Source: an uncultured Alphaproteobacteria bacterium
GTDB lineage: Bacteria; Pseudomonadota; Alphaproteobacteria; RF32; CAG-239
Direction of reading: 5' to 3'
DNA: 64,000 nt
NCBI GenBank assembly: GCA_910585375.1
Contig: CAJUCZ010000005.1
Span: 1 to 64,000 of the forward strand
In this document: piece by piece, positions 1 through 7,598 of the stretch
Layout: every line of letters starts with the position of its first letter
Position numbering within the stretch: the stretch's first letter is position 1
Notes under the pieces: model-generated
Database searches by the model: none
Told to the model about the DNA's origin: nothing
The model's input: the letters and a program-made list of their open reading frames with translations, nothing else
Translations under genes and position numbers: made by a program

Positions 1-53
1 CCGCTCGGTGATTGACCTTATAACCCCCTCATTCCCCATTGTCAATAGCTTTT

Positions 54-83
54 TTGAAGAAAAATTACTTTTTTTGTTACTAT
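54..83 (+). promoter_or_regulatory. possible promoter of the first lipoprotein gene
   Basis: A TTGAAG hexamer (54-59) and a TACTAT hexamer (78-83) are 18 bases apart in a very AT-rich leader. The match to a vegetative promoter is modest, and the leader to the chosen start at 230 is long. Nothing else with gene character is visible in bases 1-229. Confidence 0.3.
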
Positions 84-229
84 TTCTTTAATTCTTTGAA
101 AAATATTAAAAAATTTTTTAACTTTTTTTGGAGACAATGGTTTTGGTGATTTATTTTCTATTTTTTAACCTTATGAGGCGTACAGTTATAGAGAATAGCA
201 CAATTACGAGATTAAACAAGGTACCAATT

Positions 230-655
230 ATGTTAAAAAACAATATTTTAGTATTTACTTTAGTGTTAATGCTTTCGGCCTGTGCCTCGGACAAGCCCAG
301 ACTTTTGGGTATGGATGGCAGTGAGATTCCGCCGGCTTTTGCCAATTTTCCCGATATGCCGTTTCCGGATAAAGCATATATTGATCTGGAACAAACGAAG
401 GCTTTGGGCAGCGGAGAAAACTGGATCGGAAGTCTGGTTTATGACGTCCCTTACAACGCCAGCAGCGTTTTTGACTTTTATGTTCTTGAAATGCCTAAAC
501 TAAAGTGGATTGAAGTTGCAACGGTCAGAGCCAAAATCAGCCATATGACCTATGTAAGAAACAACCGCGCCGTTCAGATTCTGATTCAACAAGACGGCAG
601 CGATGATTCTGTCGTGACGGTTACGGCGATTCCGAACCAGAGCAATATAAATTAA
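230..655 (+). CDS. small lipoprotein of unknown function
   Basis: This 141-residue protein starts with a lipoprotein signal peptide ending in LSAC, with the lipid-carrying Cys near residue 18, so it should be anchored to a membrane facing the periplasm. I chose the ATG at 230 because it puts the hydrophobic stretch at the N terminus; upstream in-frame starts would add about 30 residues ahead of the signal. The mature part is about 120 residues, mixed alpha/beta in character, and I recognise no family. It lies 10 bases before the next gene and at the edge of the secretion locus, so it may be an accessory lipoprotein of that system, but this is only positional inference. Confidence 0.7.
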   Translation: MLKNNILVFTLVLMLSACASDKPRLLGMDGSEIPPAFANFPDMPFPDKAYIDLEQTKALGSGENWIGSLVYDVPYNASSVFDFYVLEMPKLKWIEVATVRAKISHMTYVRNNRAVQILIQQDGSDDSVVTVTAIPNQSNIN

Positions 656-665
656 GGAATCGGGC

Positions 666-1511
666 ATGAAGCTTACGTTTTTTACTTTTGGCGGCGGACA
701 ATTCTGGGAAGACGTTTTCTTTTATCAGAAATGGAGAATCCAGCGCAATCTTGAATCCAAAAAGTATCGTCTGTTAGACCCATGGGATATTGAACGACAC
801 CGCGGCACATTTGAGGAATGCCGAAAAGCATTTGTTAAATTTATTGACGTTTATCAGTTGCCCCGACAGAAAGGGCCGATGATTGTGATGCTTCACGGAT
901 TTGCCGAAAGTAAAAACGTTTTTCGCCAGCTGTGGCGCAAGGCTTTGAAAAAAGGATATTTAGTGGCAGCCATAAATTATCCGTCCACGGAAAAAAAGAT
1001 TGACGGGCATGTCAAGCAGCTTTTGTTTATGATGAATCATATGGAAGACGTGAACGAAGTTTATTTTGTGACTAAAGGAATCGGTGCGGTAATCCTACGC
1101 AAACTGCTGGCCGTCAATGCGCCGTGGAAAGAGAAAATCCGTGTTAAAAGAATCGTCATGGTTTGTCCGGCAAATCAGGGCAGTTCTTTCATTACGGCTC
1201 TTGGCAAAAATAAATTTTTAAGATGGATTTTCGGCCCGATTACTGAAGAAATGAGCATACAAAAAGCGCGAAGAATACCGAATTTGCCGGAAGGAATCGA
1301 TTGCGGCATAATTTATTGCGCTCCTCTCCTTAAAAAGTTTGTACGTTTTCTGCCCGACAAACTGGCGGCAATTCTTCCGACCAAAGACGAATCCAAGCTA
1401 TCCGGCGTTAAAAGCATGGTCGAAATTAAAAACGGTAACATCAATGTGTTTAAGAACAGGAGGGTTTCCTGCGCTGTTTTGAACTTTCTGGGCAAAGGCC
1501 GCTTCAAATAG
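666..1511 (+). CDS. alpha/beta-hydrolase-like protein lacking the nucleophile
   Basis: The protein has 281 residues. A beta strand followed by MLHGF (about residue 78) matches the oxyanion-hole HG motif of lipase-type alpha/beta hydrolases. The next landmark, where lipases carry the nucleophile elbow GHSxGG, reads TKGIGA, so the catalytic serine is a glycine. A later CPANQGS segment sits where PGAP1-like lipases have TPHxGS. The fold therefore looks retained and the catalytic centre lost. No signal peptide or membrane segment is obvious. It follows the lipoprotein gene by 10 bases, probably in one operon. Function is unknown; a binding or scaffold role is inference. Confidence 0.6.
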   Translation: MKLTFFTFGGGQFWEDVFFYQKWRIQRNLESKKYRLLDPWDIERHRGTFEECRKAFVKFIDVYQLPRQKGPMIVMLHGFAESKNVFRQLWRKALKKGYLVAAINYPSTEKKIDGHVKQLLFMMNHMEDVNEVYFVTKGIGAVILRKLLAVNAPWKEKIRVKRIVMVCPANQGSSFITALGKNKFLRWIFGPITEEMSIQKARRIPNLPEGIDCGIIYCAPLLKKFVRFLPDKLAAILPTKDESKLSGVKSMVEIKNGNINVFKNRRVSCAVLNFLGKGRFK

Positions 1512-1553
1512 AAAAGAATCAAGAAACTGTAACATTATTTTTATAAAATTTAT

Positions 1554-1561
1554 GGTATACT
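1554..1561 (+). promoter_or_regulatory. extended -10 promoter of the virB6-like operon
   Basis: TATACT at 1556-1561 is preceded by TGG, giving the extended -10 form; no good -35 is visible. The 12 bases at 1551-1562 (TATGGTATACTG) recur exactly, on the other strand, before the secretion gene starting at 38924, which supports a real shared promoter element. Transcription would begin near 1568, about 27 bases before the start codon at 1595. Confidence 0.5.
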
Positions 1562-1594
1562 GTATATTAAAGCAACGGACTGAGAGCGACTGAC

Positions 1595-1789
1595 ATGAAG
1601 ACAATTGCAGGATATTTGGGATTAATCGGCGTTTGCGCCCTTTTGTATTGGCTTGATTTTTTTGCATGGATTTCCGGAGCCGGCTTTTTGGCCTTTGTCT
1701 TTATTGTTATTGCCATATTGTTCGTCATTGCGTTCAGAGTTTTGGGAAATCCGTTCAGACAGGGGGAGAAGAAAGATGAAAACAAATAA
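1595..1789 (+). CDS. small two-helix membrane protein
   Basis: This 64-residue protein consists of two hydrophobic segments (about residues 5-24 and 29-49) and a charged tail ending in EKKDENK. It is the first gene after the extended -10 promoter and overlaps the following VirB6-like gene by 14 bases, so the two are probably translated together. I do not recognise a family. Its place at the head of the VirB6-like operon suggests an accessory inner-membrane role in the same machine. Confidence 0.6.
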   Translation: MKTIAGYLGLIGVCALLYWLDFFAWISGAGFLAFVFIVIAILFVIAFRVLGNPFRQGEKKDENK

Positions 1790-4439
1790 AATTTTGTCCC
1801 TGTTGTGCTTATTGACCGCATTTTTTATATTGCCGGCATTTGAAGTTAATGCCAGAGAAATGTGCAAAGACGGACAATATGAATATTACGACCATAACAG
1901 CGGCGAGTTAAAATGTCAGGAAAATCAGGTCGGGGAAGAAGGAAAAAGCCGCGGCTGCGAGGATTTGAACGATCGCTTGGGTGATGCGGAAAAATGTATG
2001 TTTTGTCCGCTGTTTAAGGTTTTATACGATGCAGCCCATACAATGGCGGAAACTTCCACCAAAACGTTGGCCAAACCAATCAGCACAGCTTTGGTTGTGG
2101 CTTTTGCCGTTTATATTGCTTTTTCAGCTCTGGGCTACGTCAGTTCCTTTACCAAACAGGATGCACTTTTGACAATGGCGTTTAAGGTTTTGGTTGTTTA
2201 TTTGCTGTTAGACAATGTCGGCGAGCTTTATACACTGTTTATCAACCCGCTGTTAATGGCCGGACTGGATTTCGGCGGCAATATGCTGTTTGGCGAGGGT
2301 GCAAATACGATGGCGGAATGCAAGGCCGGCGCTTCCGGCACGCTGGTCGGGATTTTGCCGGACGGCCTTTATCAGGGGCTGGAATGTTACATTAAGGCAA
2401 TTCAGCAAGAAATTGCTTTCGGGCAGGCCGCCGGCGGCGCAATATGGTGTTTCGGCCTGAAAGAGCTGGCCAGCCTGAATTTGGGTTCCGGTTTCGGATT
2501 GTTGGGACAAGGCGCCATTGTTTATTTGTGCAGTCTGCTTTTGTCTTTTGCTTTTGCCTTTTATTTGATTGACACGGTTGTTCAGCTGGGTATTTTCGGG
2601 GCGCTGTTGTGCTTTTTGATGGCCTGCTGGCCTTTTAAGATTACGTCAGGGTATACCTCTGCCGGATTCAAGCTGTTGATGAATGCTTTTTTTGTCTTTG
2701 TCTTTATGGGCGTTGTCGTGAGCATTAACGTGGTACTGATTGCCGAATCGCTGACCAATGAAGGCGGGCTCGGAGCCCTAAAGACTGCTCTTAACGGTGA
2801 TGATATCGATACTGTCAAAAAGACTCTGGATTGGAGTTTCGGCGGATTTCTGATTTTATTATGCTGTACAATTTTCGGCTTTAAATTCTGTGCGCAGGCC
2901 TCTGCTCTGGCCGGACAATTTGCCGGCGGCGGCGGTGCCGAAATCGGACGCAACATCGGCGGTATGGCTGCCAGCGCCGTTGTCAAGCCGGCCAAGAAAA
3001 TCGGAAAGGCTGCGGTTGCGCCGATTACCGCTGCGGCATCGCGGGGTGCGTCAAAGATTTATGACGGTGCAAAATATGCCGTACGACATCCATTTAAATC
3101 TGCACGAGCCGTCGGCACCGGAATTAAAAATGCCGGGAATGAAATCAAAAACCGCACTAAAGATGCAATTGCTTTTGCCAAAGCCACCCCGGTTCAGAGG
3201 GCTTTAGGCATGGACAAATGGGCAAAACCCCAAACACCGGCAACGCAAGACGGGGCGGAACCCCCTGCTCCGGTACAAAACGGTGCGAATCCGGCGAACA
3301 ACTCCAATACTCCGAATCCGATGATGCCGAATCCGGCAAACGGCGGAACGGGCGGTGTCAACACACCTAACCAACAAAATCCGTTTAACGGCACGGACCC
3401 GATGGCGGCAAACGGCAATATCCCCGGTACCGGCGGGGGTGCTCAAGCCGCTGCGGCCAACCAGTTTTCCGGCAATATTGATTCCAAGACTTTGGAAGAA
3501 GCACGCCAATTGCAGCAAAAAGCTCTGGAAAATTATGAAAAAGCCAAAACAGAAACAGCGCAAGCCTTTGCCGTTTATCATGAAATTGCAGAAAAGACCG
3601 CACAGGCGCAACAGGAAGTCAATATGGCCAAAGCGGCTCTGGAACAGGCCAAAGGCACGCCGCAGGAAGCTGCCGCACAGGCCGCACTGCAGCAGGCACA
3701 GAGCAAATTTGAGGCATTGCACAGTCAAAAAGCGGCAGCCGAAGCAGCCGCAACGTCTTCACGGCAAAATATGAACAGTCAGGCGGTTTCGTACCATGTC
3801 AACAGTTCCAAAGCAGCCGCTTATGCGGCCGGAAACGGCAACAGTTTTGACGCCGCCAGAGCCGCGGCAGAAGCTTCGGCTAATAATCTGGGACGAATTA
3901 CCGCAGAGATGGACAGAGTTTTAGATGCGCAGCCGCGGCCGGAAAATACCGGTACGACTCCGACAAATGTCGGCGGTGCGGATGGCGGAACCTCCACACT
4001 GGCCAGCGTAAATCCCGAAGCCGCCGACGGAAGCAACGGCAATTACGATGAGGCGGTTCAGAAAGCCATGCAAGCGGCCGAGGAACAAAAACGCCTGTAT
4101 GAAGAAACGAAAAAAGCTGATGAAGAAATGGCGCAAAAACAGGCTAAAATAAAGAGCGATATGCAAAGGGTAGAGGGCGAGATTAACCGTCTTAACGGCA
4201 GTGGCGGCGGTAAAAAACCGGCCGACAACAATGGCAACGATTCCGACAAGCTGAAATCGCTGCAAAATAATCTGGAGCAGCTGAAGAGAGATATGCAGGC
4301 AACACAAAACGAACGTTCCGCACTTCAAGAAAAAGGAAATAAATTGGAAAAAACAATAAAACAACAAGAACAGGATATTCAGATAATGCGCAGTCGCAAA
4401 AATACCGGAACGGACAACGGACAAAACAAGAAGGGATAA
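1776..4439 (+). CDS. VirB6/TrbL-like T4SS inner-membrane protein with long cytoplasmic tail (first of four)
   Basis: The ATG at 1776 follows AGGGGGAG at good spacing and gives a signal peptide ending near VNA (about residue 26); the open frame extends upstream but would lose this signal. A CxxC motif (about residue 72) precedes a block of five to six hydrophobic helices (about residues 95-400), the usual layout of TrbL/VirB6 proteins that form the inner-membrane part of the T4SS channel. The 887-residue length far exceeds classical VirB6 (about 300). The C-terminal half is Asn/Pro/Gly-rich and then strongly coiled-coil (Ala/Gln/Lys/Glu-rich), resembling the enlarged VirB6 paralogues of Rickettsiales. 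It is followed 3 bases later by another VirB6-like gene. Confidence 0.8.
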   Translation: MKTNKILSLLCLLTAFFILPAFEVNAREMCKDGQYEYYDHNSGELKCQENQVGEEGKSRGCEDLNDRLGDAEKCMFCPLFKVLYDAAHTMAETSTKTLAKPISTALVVAFAVYIAFSALGYVSSFTKQDALLTMAFKVLVVYLLLDNVGELYTLFINPLLMAGLDFGGNMLFGEGANTMAECKAGASGTLVGILPDGLYQGLECYIKAIQQEIAFGQAAGGAIWCFGLKELASLNLGSGFGLLGQGAIVYLCSLLLSFAFAFYLIDTVVQLGIFGALLCFLMACWPFKITSGYTSAGFKLLMNAFFVFVFMGVVVSINVVLIAESLTNEGGLGALKTALNGDDIDTVKKTLDWSFGGFLILLCCTIFGFKFCAQASALAGQFAGGGGAEIGRNIGGMAASAVVKPAKKIGKAAVAPITAAASRGASKIYDGAKYAVRHPFKSARAVGTGIKNAGNEIKNRTKDAIAFAKATPVQRALGMDKWAKPQTPATQDGAEPPAPVQNGANPANNSNTPNPMMPNPANGGTGGVNTPNQQNPFNGTDPMAANGNIPGTGGGAQAAAANQFSGNIDSKTLEEARQLQQKALENYEKAKTETAQAFAVYHEIAEKTAQAQQEVNMAKAALEQAKGTPQEAAAQAALQQAQSKFEALHSQKAAAEAAATSSRQNMNSQAVSYHVNSSKAAAYAAGNGNSFDAARAAAEASANNLGRITAEMDRVLDAQPRPENTGTTPTNVGGADGGTSTLASVNPEAADGSNGNYDEAVQKAMQAAEEQKRLYEETKKADEEMAQKQAKIKSDMQRVEGEINRLNGSGGGKKPADNNGNDSDKLKSLQNNLEQLKRDMQATQNERSALQEKGNKLEKTIKQQEQDIQIMRSRKNTGTDNGQNKKG

Positions 4440-4442
4440 GAC

Positions 4443-5744
4443 ATGAAATTTGGCCGGAACATATTGAGGATGCTGAGGATACTGGTAATTTTATTACCGG
4501 TTGTCCTGATGTTGTCTTCTTGTTCCAAAGACGGGCTGGTCGAGCAAAACGACAATCCGGAAGCAGAGGCCGAACAAATGAAAGGCTGCTGGCAGGAAAG
4601 CGTTATTGAGGATCTTTATAATACCATGGGCGAGGTGGCCATGGGCATGTATGAAAAAATTACGCAGGGTGCCATGGCGGCTGTGATGGTCGGTTTTGCC
4701 ATTTGGTTTGCGTTTCGGCTGCTGAAATTCAGCGGTTCGGTAGCAGAGGAAAATGCCGGACAGTTGTGGAACGATATACTGCGCAAATTGTTTGTGTGCT
4801 TTTTTTGCGGCTTGATTGCCTCATCTACAACCAATCTGCTGTATCTGATCAACACCTTTATCTTTCCGATATACAACGCTTTTCTGGAGCTGGGAGCAAA
4901 GATCCTCAGCGAAGCAGCTAAAGGGGATACGGAAAAACAGCTTGAGGTTCTGGGGTGGGGATTTGATATTGAAAAAAACGTGATGTGCCAGTTTGAGGGC
5001 AGCCGCGAGGCGACTTTATCAGGTTTTCCCGACTCGACTCTGACGATGATGCAGTGTATGATCTGTTCAGTCAACGAAAGGCTGACGCTCGGCTACAACC
5101 TTGCTTTCCGCGTTTTTCAAGCTCCAGGATTTATGCCATCTCTTAATGCTTTGATTTTGGTGATTTGTTTTACCATCATCAAGGTTTCTTTTGTCTTCTA
5201 TCTGGTTGACAATATCTTCAAATTTGCGGTTATCGTGATTATGCTGCCCATTCTGGTAATGGTCTATCCATTTAAAGACGGCTGGGCGAAATATGGTTTT
5301 AAGACCATTCTCACGTCCTCAGCCTTTATGATGGCGATTGCCATTATGATTGCCATGGCGTTGATGGCAATTGTACAAATTATCAAACAAAATGATGTTA
5401 TTTTTAATCCTGATGATCCGGAAGTACAGCTTAACGAATTTACATCGGTGATGATTGCCCTGTTGCTGATTGCCTTTTTGGTTGTCGGAACGATTAAGGT
5501 CGCCAAGGAAGTAACAACCGGTTTGGTCGGCGGTTCGGTCGACTCCAAGTTCCAGGAAAAACTCAAGGGCGTGGCCATGATGTGCGTTCACCTTGTAACC
5601 GGCGGCCTGACCAAAGGGCTGTCCAAGGTCGGCATGGTAATGAGAGCCAAAGAGCGCTATAACAATTCCGCTTTCGGCAAGGCGATGGAAAAGAAACAGG
5701 AGATTGCCGCAACAATCAACCGCTGGGCAGGGAGGAGCAACTGA
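4443..5744 (+). CDS. VirB6/TrbL-like protein with lipoprotein signal (second of four)
   Basis: This 433-residue protein begins with a hydrophobic signal ending in LSSC, a lipobox, which is unusual for a polytopic VirB6-type protein. Five to six further membrane segments follow between about residues 75 and 350, then a short cytoplasmic tail. The CxxC seen before the first helix in the other three paralogues is reduced to a single Cys here (KGCW). An AAGGG ribosome-binding site lies 7 bases before the ATG. Its stop and the next start share the sequence TGATG, so translation is coupled. Its role as part of the inner-membrane T4SS channel is inferred from family and context. Confidence 0.8.
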   Translation: MKFGRNILRMLRILVILLPVVLMLSSCSKDGLVEQNDNPEAEAEQMKGCWQESVIEDLYNTMGEVAMGMYEKITQGAMAAVMVGFAIWFAFRLLKFSGSVAEENAGQLWNDILRKLFVCFFCGLIASSTTNLLYLINTFIFPIYNAFLELGAKILSEAAKGDTEKQLEVLGWGFDIEKNVMCQFEGSREATLSGFPDSTLTMMQCMICSVNERLTLGYNLAFRVFQAPGFMPSLNALILVICFTIIKVSFVFYLVDNIFKFAVIVIMLPILVMVYPFKDGWAKYGFKTILTSSAFMMAIAIMIAMALMAIVQIIKQNDVIFNPDDPEVQLNEFTSVMIALLLIAFLVVGTIKVAKEVTTGLVGGSVDSKFQEKLKGVAMMCVHLVTGGLTKGLSKVGMVMRAKERYNNSAFGKAMEKKQEIAATINRWAGRSN

Positions 5745-7588
5745 TGACTGCAGGTTATTCAAAACTCCGGAACCAGCTTTTCTGCCGTTTGTTTATTACG
5801 GCGGCAGTCATTATTGCCATAGTTTTTCTGGACTGCAACTTTTTCAACGAGGCAAATGCCGGTATTATCGGAAAAATCGGAGAAGGCGTCAGCTGGCTGA
5901 AAGAAAAAATATATGCAACGTTTTTCAGACCCAATATTCATTGCCCGAAACAGGATACGCTGATTGAAAGATACAGCATGTGCTTTGCCTGCATGACCAT
6001 GAAAGTGTTGCTGGAGAGCTTTATGACGGCCTGTTCGCAGAGTTATTACATTGTGAAAGAAGCCGGCGTAAAGCTGTTGCTTATCGGCACAATGCTCTGG
6101 GTTCCTTTTACCGTTATCAAGCAGGTGTCTTCGCTGACCGATCCGGAAGCACCGTCCATTGTCAACGAACTGGGCAAATTTACGTTTAAGGTTATTGTCG
6201 CTTATATGTTTATTACGTCAGGCATTTCGGTTCTGGTCAATCTCGTGATTAATCCGGTTTTGGCGACCGGCGCCGATTTTGCCAACGCCTTTCTGGACTC
6301 AGGACTGCCGTCGCCAACCGAAGACCAGCCGACTTATGTTTATAACGGCCCGAGCGACATTATTTCCGCTGACGTGCTGAACAAGATTATGACCTTTACG
6401 GAAGGAATCAGCCGGCGAGTAGCCGTCAACATGGTTTTGGGCAACGGTTTGACTTGTTTTGCCACGAACGCCGGGTTTAAAATCAGCTGGCTGGAGATTC
6501 CCGACATCTGGCTTTGGATATGCGGCGCCGTTATCTGGTTCGTCGGGCTGTTGCTGGTGCTGTTTGTCAGTTATTACCTTTTGGACATTTGCTTCAAAAT
6601 CGGATTTGCCATTCTGGCTTTGCCCATTGTTATCGGACTGTGGCCGTTTGACATTACCAAAAACAAAGTCAGCGTTTGTTTTTCAATCATTATCAGCGCC
6701 GCGGCAACGTATGCCTTTTTGTCGCTTATTACGGTGTTTGCCATGGTTATGATTGATCAGGGAATCGGCGGCGTCGACAAGTTGTTTGAAGCTTTTGAGC
6801 ATGACAACATTCCTTATGTTCAAAATAAGTTTTCGCTAACCGGCGGACCGTTTATTATTTTCTGTATCTGCTTTATTTATGCCGTAAAGATGATTGGCGG
6901 CAACCAGCAGTACACCAAAAAGTTCTTTCCGGACAAAATCTTTAAAGGCTATGGACCCATGCACGAATACTCCGCCAAGATTGCCGATGCCATTAAAAAG
7001 AATGCCGTGGCACCGGTCAAGCTGGCCGGAGACATTGCCGTTCATCAGACCGGAAGAGCGGCCGGCGGTTTGGTCAAAGGCGTTATGCATGCGGCAACCG
7101 GAAACAAATTCAAGCAAGGACAGAATATTGTGGGCGGTTCGGCCAAAGCAGCAGGCAGCGTGACAAGCGCTGCGGGAAGCGGCATGAAAGGAGCAGGCGC
7201 GGGAATGGAAGCCGCCGGCGGCGCTGCGGAAGCCGCAGGTGCAGGACTGAAGGCTGCCGGCGGAAGCATGAAAGCGGCCGGAGCCGCGATGCAGGCAATT
7301 CCGGTCGTCGGAAATGTGGCCGGCGCAGTGGTCGGTGCTGCCGGAACGGCCGTATCTGCGGCGGGAACTGCTGTTTCGGCGGCAGGAAAAGCAGCAAAAG
7401 CAGCCGGCAAAGCGACCAAAGCGGCGGGAAATGCCGTCAAACAGACAGGACAGACAATCAAAAAGGCCGGAGACCATGTTAACAAAATGGCCGCAGCCGG
7501 CGCCAACAGCAGTAAAGAAGACAAAAAGAAAGAAGAAGAGAAAAAACGGCAGGAAGCTGAGAACAAACCAGCCGAAAATCATGAATGA
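5744..7588 (+). CDS. VirB6/TrbL-like protein with Ala/Gly-rich tail (third of four)
   Basis: This 614-residue protein has an N-terminal signal or anchor segment (about residues 15-35) and a CxxC motif (about residue 79) just before a polytopic hydrophobic region typical of TrbL/VirB6 (about residues 90-390). The last 200 residues are a low-complexity run of Ala, Gly and Lys (repeated AAG and KAAG units), then a charged KEEEKKR end, and should be cytoplasmic. Such tails are variable in VirB6-like paralogues. It overlaps its upstream neighbour by one base and has a GGAGG site 8 bases before the start. Confidence 0.8.
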   Translation: MTAGYSKLRNQLFCRLFITAAVIIAIVFLDCNFFNEANAGIIGKIGEGVSWLKEKIYATFFRPNIHCPKQDTLIERYSMCFACMTMKVLLESFMTACSQSYYIVKEAGVKLLLIGTMLWVPFTVIKQVSSLTDPEAPSIVNELGKFTFKVIVAYMFITSGISVLVNLVINPVLATGADFANAFLDSGLPSPTEDQPTYVYNGPSDIISADVLNKIMTFTEGISRRVAVNMVLGNGLTCFATNAGFKISWLEIPDIWLWICGAVIWFVGLLLVLFVSYYLLDICFKIGFAILALPIVIGLWPFDITKNKVSVCFSIIISAAATYAFLSLITVFAMVMIDQGIGGVDKLFEAFEHDNIPYVQNKFSLTGGPFIIFCICFIYAVKMIGGNQQYTKKFFPDKIFKGYGPMHEYSAKIADAIKKNAVAPVKLAGDIAVHQTGRAAGGLVKGVMHAATGNKFKQGQNIVGGSAKAAGSVTSAAGSGMKGAGAGMEAAGGAAEAAGAGLKAAGGSMKAAGAAMQAIPVVGNVAGAVVGAAGTAVSAAGTAVSAAGKAAKAAGKATKAAGNAVKQTGQTIKKAGDHVNKMAAAGANSSKEDKKKEEEKKRQEAENKPAENHE

Positions 7589-7598
7589 CGGAAAGAAG

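Noticed and set aside
128..229. N-terminal extension of the first lipoprotein
   Set aside because: It would bury the lipoprotein signal about 30 residues into the chain.
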